Assembly: GCA_947044405.1 (NCBI GenBank)
Contig: CAMRHE010000115.1
Coordinates: 2,666,001-2,730,000 of the forward strand
Direction: 5' to 3'
From: Leptodactylus fallax
Lineage: Eukaryota; Chordata; Amphibia; Anura; Leptodactylidae
DNA length: 64,000 bases
Part shown: positions 54,976-64,000 of the stretch, piece after piece
Numbering within the stretch: the stretch's first letter is position 1
Layout of the letters: each line of letters begins with the position of its first letter
Program-made: the position numbers and the translations under genes
The notes under the pieces: model-generated
Told to the model about the DNA's origin: nothing
The model's database searches: none
What the model saw: only the letters and a program-made list of their open reading frames with translations

Positions 54976-55166
54976 GTGAGTCTATGTCAATTTTTTTTTT
55001 TTTTTTGTGTAAAATTTCCCCAAGTTTAAGAATGTGTAAACATCTTGTTTTTAAAACTTGGTCATGGGGAACCCTCTCTGCTTTACTTAACTACATAAAC
55101 ATTCCAGCTTGAAGCATTGTTTTTTTATTAATTTTTAAAATATTTTTTGTGTTCTTTTTCTTCTTC

Positions 55167-55912
55167 TTTAACACTTCCATACTGCCCATAGAATATACAC
55201 GTCTGGAAGGTGGTTGTCTATTTCTGCAAGGACGTACCGGTACGTCCGAGAATTCAGCAGCTGCACAAAATCGTGCAGCTGCGAAAACGGGGAGCCAGCT
55301 GTAACTTCAACCGGAGCTCCCAGAGAGAAGACAGGGAAGGTTTATTACCTTCCCTGCCGTCCCGATCGCTATGTATACAGCGCTCAATGATTTCCATACA
55401 AAATAAAAATTACTGTAATGAAGAGTAAAAACTATTTTAGGCTGAGGCCCCACGTTGCAGAAAAGCAGCTTTTTTTGTTGCAGATTTTGTTGCGGTTTTT
55501 TGAGCCAAATCCAGGAGTGGATTGAGCAGAAGATAGAAGTATAAGAGCTTACTATATATTTCCCATTCCTTTTGTAGACATTGTTGGCTTTGGCTCAAAA
55601 AACCACAGCAAAATCTGCAACAAAAAAAGCTGCGTTTCCGCAATGTGGGGCCTCAGCCTTAAAAAGTTTTTTAGTAGCACTTTGTGTCATTAAATAAAAA
55701 AAAATAAATGAAAAGTGAAAAACAGACACGTTTTCCTGACTCTTTTGTTTAGATTTTCCTGGATATAAAAAAAAATTAAAACACATGCAAAAATAAAAAC
55801 AACATAAAAATAAAGCCCTATGTGTCACCCAAAAAAGACGCAGAAATTAGCTGAATAACACAAATGATAAAAATATTACAGCCCTCAAAACCGCACATAC
55901 GAAAAACCCCGG
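55167..55912 (-). mobile_element. Inverted copy of the 22.6-23.6 kb element, in the MADF intron
   Basis: Starts TTAACACTTCCATACTGCCC and contains GGACGTACCGGTACGTCC and CCTTCCCTGCC, then (after the MITE) ATAAAGCCCTATGTGTCACC, GAAATTAGCTGAATAACA and CCTCAAAACCGCACATAC: the order of 22,608-23,632 read backwards. Split by the MITE at 55,440-55,658; its other terminus is lost at 55,912. Confidence 0.65.
55440..55658. mobile_element. PIF/Harbinger-like foldback MITE, GTTGCAGAAA family (copy 3, with a near-empty site for comparison)
   Basis: TTA then GGCTGAGGCCCCACGTTGC; right end GCAATGTGGGGCCTCAGCC then TTA. The host sequence is known uninterrupted at about 22,885-22,925, so the insertion and its 3-bp TTA duplication can be read directly. 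219 bp with complementary arms. Confidence 0.85.
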
Positions 55913-56634
55913 TTCTTCTCTTACCTTTGTTTTGCAGGTCCGTGTCGCCGTTTTTGAATTTTGGCTTCTTTCTTGATTATGCAAATTGTGCTCAGAAAGC
56001 ACAGGGAGCGTTCCCCCTGTGCTCAAAGCACAGGCTCGTCACAGGTTCCAGCGCCGCCTCTCTCTTCTCGTTCTGATGCGTTTCCGCAACGTCAGCACTC
56101 GCCGAGCACATCTTCAGGATCCAAATCCCACGTGCGCAGTACACTCGTGTAGTTCTAAGGAGTACAGAGCATACTGAGCATGTCAGTAGCTTGGTACCTC
56201 CCTCCAACTCTAAGTGAAGCCCTCTTGAGTCGTGCCCTGATCAGCTGTAAGTACAGCATGTAAGACACCACAACAAAATGGCCAACTGAACATGCGCAGC
56301 TGGCTCTGTCCAACGCGAAGTGGCAGAGCCGACTGAGCATGCGCGGGATTTGAATCCCGAAGACGTGCTCGGCAGGTGCTGACATTGTGGCGATGCATCA
56401 GCACGAGAAGAGAGAGGCGGTGCTGGAATCTGTGACGAGCCTGTGCTTTGAACACAGGGGGAACGCCGCCTGTGCTTTCTGAGCACAATTTGCATAATCA
56501 AGAAAGAAGCCAAAATTCAAAAATGGCGGTGCAGACCTGCAAAATAAAGGTAAGAGAAGAATAGCTTTTCTAAAGGCTATTCCTATGTGCTTTTAGTTAA
56601 AAATAGTTTTTTTTTAATGATAGAATCCCTTTAA
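55913..56634. mobile_element. Long inverted-repeat element, T2-like right end, in the MADF intron
   Basis: Arms of about 230 bp (left from TTCTTCTCTTACCTTTGTTT to about CGTGCGCAGT near 56,138; right from CATGCGCGGGATTTGAATCC to GGTAAGAGAAGAA near 56,562) are complementary with scattered mismatches. A smaller hairpin (CATGCGCAGCTGGCTCTG / CAGAGCCGACTGAGCATGCG) sits in the loop. Beyond the right arm the sequence ends GAATCCCTTTAA, a T2-like terminus with TTAA at 56,631-56,634. The matching left terminus is lost. Confidence 0.75.
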
Positions 56635-56639
56635 TGCAG

Positions 56640-56778
56640 GTTCATTTACACCCATGCCTCTGGGACAAAACTGTTGCTTCTTATGTGGACAAGTATGCCA
56701 GGCTGGATGCGTGGCTGGATGTATGCCAAGGACTGTATCCGGAATGGGATGAATTGGATGCGGAGAAGGATCACACTG
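56640..56778 (+). pseudogene. MADF-domain gene remnant, second exon
   Basis: From an AG acceptor (TTTAATGCAG) reads HPCLWDKTVASYVDKYARLD then AWLDVCQGLYPEWDELDAEK to an ACTG|GTGAG donor (phase 1). The H/P-x-LWD and W-x-x-V aromatic positions are the MADF core. The acceptor lies 5 bases after the TTAA end of the upstream MITE, so its pyrimidine tract has been replaced by MITE sequence. Confidence 0.7.
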
Positions 56779-56884
56779 GTGAGTTAAAATTTTCAATACA
56801 TTTTTGTAAATGTTTTTTGTTTTAAACAGGCTTAATTTTTGCAAATTGTAAACAATATTGAATAACATCATATTGCTTTGACAG

Positions 56885-57025
56885 AGAAGGATATCAAAAG
56901 CCTTTGGAAGAGTGTACGGGACTGGTTCATGAAGGACATTCGTAAGGCTGAAAAGAGTGGGTCCTTTCCATCTAAACAGAAGAAGATCACCAACGACAAG
57001 GCACTCCAGTTCCTCCCCCCCATAA
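56885..57025 (+). pseudogene. MADF-domain gene remnant, third exon
   Basis: From TTTGACAG reads, in phase with the exon before, EKDIKSLWKSVRDWFMKDIR then KAEKSGSFPSKQKKITNDKA and LQFLPPI, to an AAT|GTAAGT donor. W-x-x-x-RD-x-F/Y-x-K/R and the final Y/F-x-x-x-L-x-FL are the second half of the MADF DNA-binding domain. No internal stop. Confidence 0.72.
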
Positions 57026-57090
57026 TGTAAGTTATGCCCAAGTTTTTTTATTGTATTGTTTTTTAGTTATATTTTGTTATTTTTCCAAAC

Positions 57091-57591
57091 AGAACCTCTG
57101 GAAGCGTACAGGAACCAGAGGGGCAGTTGCTCTACAAGAGAAACAGGAGCAAGAGGAGAGTGATACCACTCCATCTACATCTGCAACTGTCCTTCATGAA
57201 CTGAAGGAGGAGTCTGATGAACCTGGACTGTCTGCATTGCTGGGGAAGGAACCTGTGTCACCACCACCACCTACATCACCAGTAGCTGAGGCTGAATTGT
57301 TGCCACCATCCAGTCCAGCTGATGGTGACCCCCCAACAGTTATCCGTTGCAGACGTCAGGCTCCTCCTCTAGCCAGTCCATGTTCCACAATGGAACGGAC
57401 CCAAAGGACCCCCTGGGTAACAAGACAGGCAACTGGAAGTTGAGTCAGAAGCCATGTCCCTTATCCGGAGGATCCACGGCAATGGTGAAATAGACTTCTT
57501 TGGTCATACAATCTCATCCTGCTGCTGCCAGATGAATCCCGAACGCCAAGGAATCTTTTTGTGGTGTCCATGTTGTGGCGGCAGACTTTAG
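57091..57591 (+). pseudogene. MADF-domain gene remnant, last exon with frameshifts
   Basis: After TTTCCAAACAG the expected frame soon hits stops. An overlapping frame (to 57,443) carries a hydrophilic linker (VALQEKQEQEESDTTPSTSA, EPVSPPPPTSP). A third frame reads SLIRRIHGNGEIDFFGHTI and QMNPERQGIFL before TTTAG at about 57,590, where a BESS-type interaction motif would be expected. At least two frame changes are needed, so the gene is broken. No transposase partner was found nearby. Confidence 0.6.
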
Positions 57592-57601
57592 GTCCGTTCC
57601 C

Positions 57602-57646
57602 AGCCTGCCGGAAATGAGTTAACTTATTTTTTATTTTCGGCAGGCG
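57602..57646. repeat. Hairpin after the MADF remnant
   Basis: GCCTGCCGGAAAT and ATTTTCGGCAGGC are inverted around a short A/T spacer. It could be a stem near the end of the MADF element; no terminal repeat identified. Confidence 0.55.
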
Positions 57647-57649
57647 ATG

Positions 57650-60600
57650 GGTTCAATTCCCACATCCAGACGGCCACCAATGTTTTGTTCTGTCGATACA
57701 GACAGACACAATTTTGAGTCACCACTTTCCACCCCCTTCTACTTCTGGTTCACAATTTTATTCCTCCTTTTTCCCACACCACCCTTATCCCTCACAAAGC
57801 CACACTCCATCACATACAAGTGACTCATTAGATCCCCCAGATTCCCCCTTTTATTATGAAAATCTATAATTTATTTCTGTTTGGGGGGTTACTATTAGGG
57901 AGTTGCTATGGGTTGTGGGGTTGTAATTGTATTATTTTGTTCTTTGATTTTTGTAAATATATATATTTTCATATTCCAAAAACTAGTGTCTTGTTTTTTT
58001 ATTCTATTTCTTTACTAATCTGTAAAATGGGCCTAGCACAGAAGACACCATGAGTGCTATTCATTTCATGAGCCCTCATGGGGTCTTCTGTGATATAGGC
58101 ACATGTTGTATTGCTCCTAACTTCAAAAGGATCAATGGCAGACGAGCTCATGACTGCTGTAGAAATAAAATTGCAGTTATAGAAGGAAAAGTGTCCAAAA
58201 AATGAATTACATTTCAGGGATAACTTGGTGATCAGATGGCCTACATATATAATTAAAAGGCACAAATGCTCACATATATCAGTGATCTTGTTTTCTGACA
58301 ATCATTGAGTCTGCTACAGATCACTAAGTTTCTTAAGCATTTACTAAGAAATTTTTGGTTGTTTTTTTTTTTTTTTTTTTTTTTTACAAAATAGCATATT
58401 TATTTGTGACTTAAATATATTCTGTGTGAGTGGCAAAAAATAGATAATTTTTATTGTTCTAAAACAAAAAATAGAATAAAAAAATATGAGAAAGTCCATT
58501 GGTTAAAAGTAGAAAGAATAAATGCACATATGGAAGGTGCCAGGTGGACCAGAGGCTGGCGTGTCAGGTGGTTGCTGCAAAGATCCAAGCTGTGTATCAC
58601 AGAAGAGATCAAAATCTAAATCAAAAGATAAACACAATTAAAATATAAGTTTTAATAATCCCATAAAAATCTTAACCCCAAAATTTAGTAACACAGATAA
58701 TTGTGATGGCACAAACAAAAATGTAAAAGAGATCAGAAATATCGGTGCAGACAGTATGGTACCAATACTGACCGCCCAATCGCTATTAGAACCAGTGCAA
58801 AAGTGTGTGCTGACGTGTTTCCCCAAAGACCATTGGTTCATCAGGGGGACAATAGGTCAAAATTATATACAAGTTAAATATAAGCAGCACCAAAGATATA
58901 TATCCCTAGCATAATGCCTATATATGTGTTTGATAACCAATCTAATGTGTATGTATAATATAGGTAGGCAATTCAGACTAGGAGTTGAGATCACAGGGAG
59001 ATATAGATATACATTGAGACTCCACAAGGTAAATAAGTTAAAGATGGTATACAGATCACGGTACATTCAGTTTAGACAGCTACAGTCACATAGATGTGTG
59101 ATCATTATTGGTTTATCGTGTAGAGATGCAAGACAATCCAAAAAAATCCCAAGTGAATAGCAGTTTATCTCTATATACACAAGATATATACTGACTGGTG
59201 CAAGTTCACATTAGTATAAAATAATGTTTTATAATCTGCAAAAAGTGCTCCCAAATTTCCAAACATAAAATGAGAGCATTTTAGGGGTGCTGACCATAGC
59301 CGACTCTGTCCAGACTCTTTATTTTCCGCTGTGTGAACAGCCCCTTTAGTGACCACACACCTGTCCCATATGTACTTGCACTCTCATCTCCTGCCAGCCT
59401 ACTTGTGGACCAGTTATGGACAGTGCTGGAGCCTGGGGAGGTGAGTAAACTACTGGACACCAGACTATTAACTATGACATATCTTATCTTTACTACAAAT
59501 GACCCAGGCACTACCATTCTAAAATCATGCAATGGTGGAAAAGGGGGGAAGGGGTGCAATATACTTTATCTGCCTACAGCACCCATATGCCTTGCCCTGT
59601 CAATGGTAAGGAATTCTGGTTTCTTCTCTTTTCTCTATCCTCCTTTATTTGGAGCCTCCTTTTGGGCTGAAAGTTGAATTTAATTGATTTCCTGATGTGT
59701 AGGAGACAATAGTCATCTTTAGAGTCATCGCCACATGAAATACATAGGTAATAGGGGTGGTGTTGCAATTCCCTGGAACTACCGCTATATAGTGGATGGG
59801 GCTGCTGCTCTGCTTTTATTACTTGTATTGTATAGGAGCAGCCTGCATGCGCTCCACATCCACTACAGCAGCTTGTGGCTGCCGGAATAGCTGATATGTG
59901 CGGAGTCTGGGTGTTCAATCCTAATAGATCAGACACTGAAGACCTTCATCAGTATAAAAATCCATTTTTATCATACATATAAATGCGGCTGTGCCTGGTT
60001 GTGCAGATCAGCCTATTCAAGTGAATGGGCTTCGCGTGGCTAATCTGCAGTTCCATACACAGCTAGATTTATATGTATGGAGCTGTGCCTGAATAATGAC
60101 GGTTCCATGGCATTCCACAATGAGCTCCAGCCCCTTCGTTCTTTTTTATTTGAGCAATACAAAGTATCAATATTAATTCCCATTATATTTTTCCTAAGTT
60201 CCCGCAGTGCAGTATCGTACTGTATTATACTGTATTGTGTGTATGTTGATAAAGGGCACTGACAATTTTTGTCAATGGAAATTCCACTCGGTTAGGGCAG
60301 CCTGCTCCAGTCAGTCTTGTGACATTCTCACATTACACCCTCTGACAAGGCTTACCGCTTTCTTACGTATGGCTGCTTGTCTTTTACGTACGTCTGCTTT
60401 CTGGGCTAATTTTACCAGCTGAAGAGGATTTCACTTCTATATTTAACTAGAGGTTTCACATGGTAATAAATTACCTTGAACTGTAAGTGTTATGTTTATA
60501 TTGAGAAACACTGTGTAGTAATACATGTAGCATTGTACATGGAGCATGTAAAGTACAAGGTAAGATCCATTGCCGCAGTGGTGTCGCGATTTCTTGTGTT

Positions 60601-60900
60601 AGTTGATAACACCAGATACAGAATTCTTGGATGCCATCAATAGGAAACTATATCATTTAGAAGGGTTCATAGTCTTGGTACACTACGGTATACTGACTTA
60701 AAAGTGACAATGAGATAAAAAGGAGCATAAAATCTTAAGGCAAAAGCCCCATGTTGTAGAAAAGCAGATTTTATTTTGCAGATTTTGCTGCATTTTTTGA
60801 CCCAAAGTTAGTAATGGATTGCCATAAAAATGGATGTGTCAGTGTGCTGGCCGTGAAAAACACAGCTAGCTCACTGACTGTGCACATGGTCGTGTGCATG
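57650..60900. other. Unassigned intergenic sequence
   Basis: Contains a poly-T run near 58,358-58,385 and, at 58,800-58,856, the block GTGTTTCCCCAAAGACCATT and GGTTCATCAGGGGGAC, which I recognise as a common anuran repeat. A half copy of the GTTGCAGAAA MITE family lies at 60,740-60,815. No gene supported. Confidence 0.35.
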
Positions 60901-60903
60901 AGG

Positions 60904-60999
60904 CATTAAGGGATTTTCCAGGCTAAATAATTGATCACCTATCCTAGGTGATCAATTAAAGAGCTGCAGGTGTTCAAGCCCCAGACCCCCAACCGATAA
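60904..60999. mobile_element. Left part of a T2-like MITE, cut by another MITE
   Basis: ATTAAGGGATTTTCCAGGCT and GATCACCTATCCTAGGTGAT(C), then CCCCAGACCCCCAACCGATAA. The CCCCAACCGAT interior of T2-like elements is interrupted at TAA by the MITE starting at 61,000 and resumes weakly after 61,260 (TGTTTGGGTCAGTGGCAGTG, CTTGGTATTGCAGCTCAGCT). Confidence 0.55.
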
Positions 61000-61245
61000 G
61001 GGTGGGTTCACACTTGTGGCGGCACTTCGTCCGCCGCGAATCCGACCTAAATGTCGAAAAACTGGATAGGGAAAGGTTTGCGACACTTTGCTTAAAAACC
61101 CATTCACTTGAATGGGTTTTTAAAGCAATGCGCGAGTGTGCGCTTACACCCTCTGCGCCGCGAAACCAGTTTTTTTCGTCGGAAACAAAGTCGGACATGC
61201 AGGACTCACGGCGGACGGAGTGCCGCCACAAGTGTGAACCCACCC
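61000..61245. mobile_element. PIF/Harbinger-like palindromic MITE with exact TAA duplication
   Basis: TAA then GGGTGGGTTCACACTTGTGG; right end CCACAAGTGTGAACCCACCC then TAA. 246 bp. It shares the inner GGGTTTTTAAAGCAATGCG and ACAAAGTCGGACATGCAGGA blocks with the palindrome at 15,152-15,570. Confidence 0.85.
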
Positions 61246-61397
61246 TAAGTTGTTTTAAGAGGCTGCAATGTTTGGGTCAGTGGCAGTGCTTGGTATTGCA
61301 GCTCAGCTCATGTACTTGAATGGGACTGAGTTATCAGGCCATATGAGCGACGAACATGATGTCAAGTGAGCTGTGAATTAAAAGCGCCCCCACTTTA

Positions 61398-61690
61398 AGC
61401 TAAGGCCCCATGTAGCATCTCGCAGCAAAAAAGCGCTTTGAGTAAAACCACGGCAGCAGCGTATCACGGTTTTTCCCGTAGCGCTTTTCACTGAAAGTCT
61501 GCAGAGGTTTCCTCTGCATACTTTCTGCTTCAATTATACCTATAGGTAAATCTCCGGCATTTCCGTAAGTATAATTGACATGCTGTCATTTTCAAAACCG
61601 CAACGTATTTTTCCACAGTGTGTGGATGGGATGCAAGCCGCATTTTTTTCCGCAGAGTAAGTTTGGGCTAGTCAGCCACTGAAAAGCATA
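61398..61690. mobile_element. PIF/Harbinger-like MITE, GGCCCCAC family (copy 4)
   Basis: TTA then AGCTAAGGCCCCATGTAGC; the interior GAAAGTCTGCAGAGGTTTCC, TCAATTATACCTATAGGTAA and TATAATTGACATGCTG are as in 27,517-27,793. The right end is not preserved; boundary approximate. Confidence 0.6.
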
Positions 61691-61699
61691 GTGGTTGAC

Positions 61700-64000
61700 T
61701 GAAGTAGAAAGGAGAAAATGACTGAAGAGCAAGGAGGAAAGGAGCTCATGTTACTGCCATGTGAAGATGGTGATCACCCCACTTTCTCAATTTTACAGAA
61801 ACCTTAAAAAAGTAAACATGTTAAGTATTGCAGTGTTAGAAAATTTCTGAACTAGAACAATCGAATAAGAAGTGATCAAAAAATCATATGTACCCCACAA
61901 TGGTATCAATAAAAACTACAGCTTGTCATGCAAAATATGAGCGTTTACACATCGAATTAGCAGTTTTTGCCAGTCTATAAATCAAATGCTGAGACTAGAG
62001 TTTATTAGGAGTACTCTCATGACACTGTGTATAAAAGGGTACAATGCTTGCAGACTATCTACTATTACTATCTACATAGGACTATTAGCTACTATTTATT
62101 TTCCTCAGAACTTGCACCATGGTTGCTTTCCAATTCATGAGGAGCCAGCTCCATTAGGATAGAGCTATGAGCTGTGTCTACAGCTTAGCTACTGTACCTA
62201 CAGGGGATCTAAGTTATCATTGGTTAAGCCTATTGCTCTGTTTCACCACCTTACAATTGTGTGTATCAGAAGGAGTACTATGTCTCCTTAGGAAATTGCC
62301 TTTGCAGGCTACCTTTCATTGTACAGGAACTTACAGACCATACATGCCCTACTAAGGATTCTGGGAAAAAGAATATTCAAATAAGTTTTTCTTGGTGGAA
62401 AAATGAAAACTTGCTGTAGCACTTTTTGGAATGTAACTCCTTGTAGATCATGCCAGTTTATTCAGAAACCTAGTGGCATGATCTGGGATTGAAGCCAAAC
62501 CAGAATATCTACTCCAAAAAGGAGAGAGCCCCATCCACAGACAGCTGTTTTGAGGTCATTGCCCCTTACCAGTGTGAAGCAGAGTATTGGCTGGCTAGGT
62601 GAGAGATCATAGACATGGGTCAGAAGGGTTACTTTTCCAAGAATCCTGAGAAGGGCCTGTGTGTATGAACGGCAGCCTGCAAAGACATTCTCCTTGAGGA
62701 AAGATAGTATTCCTCCTTACCCTTATCTATGACCTACCACCTAACCAGCCAGTAACCTGCTCCACAATAGCCCCAAAACAGCTCTCTCCCCCTTTCTTCC
62801 TACAGGGTGTCTAATCTCACCATGTTTGGCATCAATGTGAGACACATTAGGGATAGGTCTAGACTGCAGACTGTACTAACCTTTTTACCATCACAGGGCT
62901 GTGACATTTATATGCCTCAGGAATGAGTTTTGCCTTGTTTCAGGCACAATAAGGGGGAACATGTTCACACTTGATTCCATCCAAGAGCTTGTCTGCGGCC
63001 ACCTTCTGGTCATAGATGGGCAGGGGAGCTGCTTAGGCTCATCAACTCTTTCCTCACATCCTCAATAATAGAACAGTAGATGCCGGGTCTTTAAAGATGG
63101 CGGCCACTCTAAAGCAGCGTGGCTTCCATAACCAGAGGGTCTCTACTGTATTGTACAATGGAGACCCGAAACTAACGCCTGCGATCAGAGTTTACTCTGG
63201 GCACAGGCATTGCTTTTAGATATGCACCCAAAAAATAAAATTTTAACCAACTAGGCCCTATAACTTTTGCATTGCAGGATGGCTCCCGCAATATTATAGC
63301 CATGTAGCAAAAGTCTCATAGACTGCAATACTGTCTATGTCAATTCAGTCTATGCGGCATGCAATAAAAAGATTGCAGGTTCAAGCTCTCTAGTGGGGGC
63401 CAATAAAATAAAACATAAATGTAAAAAAATATATATAAAAAACAAAAAAAACCCTGAAAATTAAAATCACCCCCCTTTCCCTAGATGTGAAATAAATAAA
63501 AAACAAACATAAACAAATTATACATCTCCGTTTCCAACGCCCACTCTACCAACATATATAGCGAACGCCGTAGCGGGAAAAAAAGTCAAAAGAGCCAAAC
63601 CACTCCCCTTTCCCTATAGTCGTTTTTTTTTACCATTTTTCCCCCCCATAAAAATTTGAATGAAAGGAAGATTAAAACAGCAGATATTGTCCTAAATGGT
63701 ATAAAAAGAAAATATACAGAAATATACAGGCACCTATACAGAAATATAAAAAAAGTTATGGGTGTCAGAATAAAAGATTTTTTTTTCAAAATTTTAGATT
63801 TTTTTAGGTGTATAAATTTGGTATCGCTATAATCGTGCTGACCCGCAGAATGCAGGTAAGATGTAATTTTGGCTACACGGTGAATTCCGTAAAAATGAAC
63901 CCCGTAAGAAAGTCTTGCAAACAAAGTTTTCCTTTGATTTTATCTCATTCTGAATTTCTTTCCAGCTTTCCAAGTTCATTGCACTAAATATTAAATGATA
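61700..64000. other. Unassigned sequence with a dispersed repeat near the end
   Basis: 63,400-63,920 is A/T-rich with AGCGAACGCCGTAGCGGGAA, TTGGTATCGCTATAATCGTG and CTGACCCGCAGAATGCAGGT. These blocks are common in anuran repeats, but there is only one copy here and no defined ends. No gene recognised in the rest. Confidence 0.35.

Noticed and set aside
55961..56513. Near-identical short frames (MASFLIMQIVLRKHR...) on opposite strands
   Set aside because: These are the two arms of an inverted-repeat element, not duplicated genes.
57856..58053. Hydrophobic 65-codon frame resembling a membrane segment
   Set aside because: A/T-rich sequence readily gives Phe/Leu/Ile-rich frames; no gene context.
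59574..59936. 120-codon minus-strand frame
   Set aside because: No recognisable domain or splice pattern, and no similarity to anything else in the window; treated as chance.

Overview
The window reads as nuclear DNA of a frog or toad (anuran amphibian). The only host gene I can support is a vertebrate oocyte bHLH gene, figla, in GT-AG exons on the minus strand. The rest is dominated by transposon families typical of anuran genomes: TTAA-flanked T2/Kolobok-like MITEs, PIF/Harbinger-like foldback MITEs, Tc1/mariner elements, L2-type LINEs with matching tRNA-derived SINEs, a Gypsy remnant and hAT MITEs. There is no bacterial or organellar gene organisation, and no CRISPR, rRNA or functional tRNA gene was seen.

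Layout. 1-7.8 kb: intergenic sequence with MITEs, downstream of figla. 7.84-11.75 kb (possibly to 14.4 kb): figla, minus strand. Three exons join in phase 0. The bHLH domain is split between the exons at 11,522-11,752 and 9,175-9,327, and a C-terminal exon lies at 7,840-8,169. A GC-rich candidate first exon lies at 14,261-14,398. The introns hold a T2-like MITE and the 3' end of an L2 LINE. 14.8-33 kb: MITE-rich DNA, including a near-perfect 419-bp palindrome (15,152-15,570), a full SINE (16.7-16.95 kb), and a 1-kb TTAA-flanked element (22.6-23.6 kb). 33.7-35.1 kb: a Tc1-like element with an uninterrupted transposase of DD35E spacing that lacks its right end. 35.6-37.8 kb: a Gypsy element deleted down to its integrase between two diverged LTR-like repeats, one of them split by a MITE. 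39.5-40.5 kb: a shortened Tc1 nested in a TTAA element. 42.2-43.1 kb: a Tc1-like pseudogene split by a SINE tail. 44.16-45.77 kb: a 5'-truncated L2/CR1-like LINE with an open reverse-transcriptase frame. 47.97-49.55 kb: a complete but frameshifted DD34E Tc1 element. 54.9-57.6 kb: a broken multi-exon MADF-domain gene of the kind carried by PIF/Harbinger transposons, its first intron filled with other elements. 57.6-64 kb: mostly unassigned sequence with a few MITEs.

How the parts relate. Many foldback elements here end in GGTTCACAC-like or GGCCCCAC-like termini and are flanked by TTA or TAA. That is the 3-bp TWA target duplication of PIF/Harbinger transposons, and the window also carries a decayed MADF gene of that superfamily. 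L2 LINE 3' ends (about 10.8 and 20.65 kb) share their terminal sequence with the SINE tails (16.7 and 42.7 kb), which fits L2 machinery copying the SINEs. Coordinates of decayed elements are approximate. Family names rest on motif recognition by eye, not on database searches.
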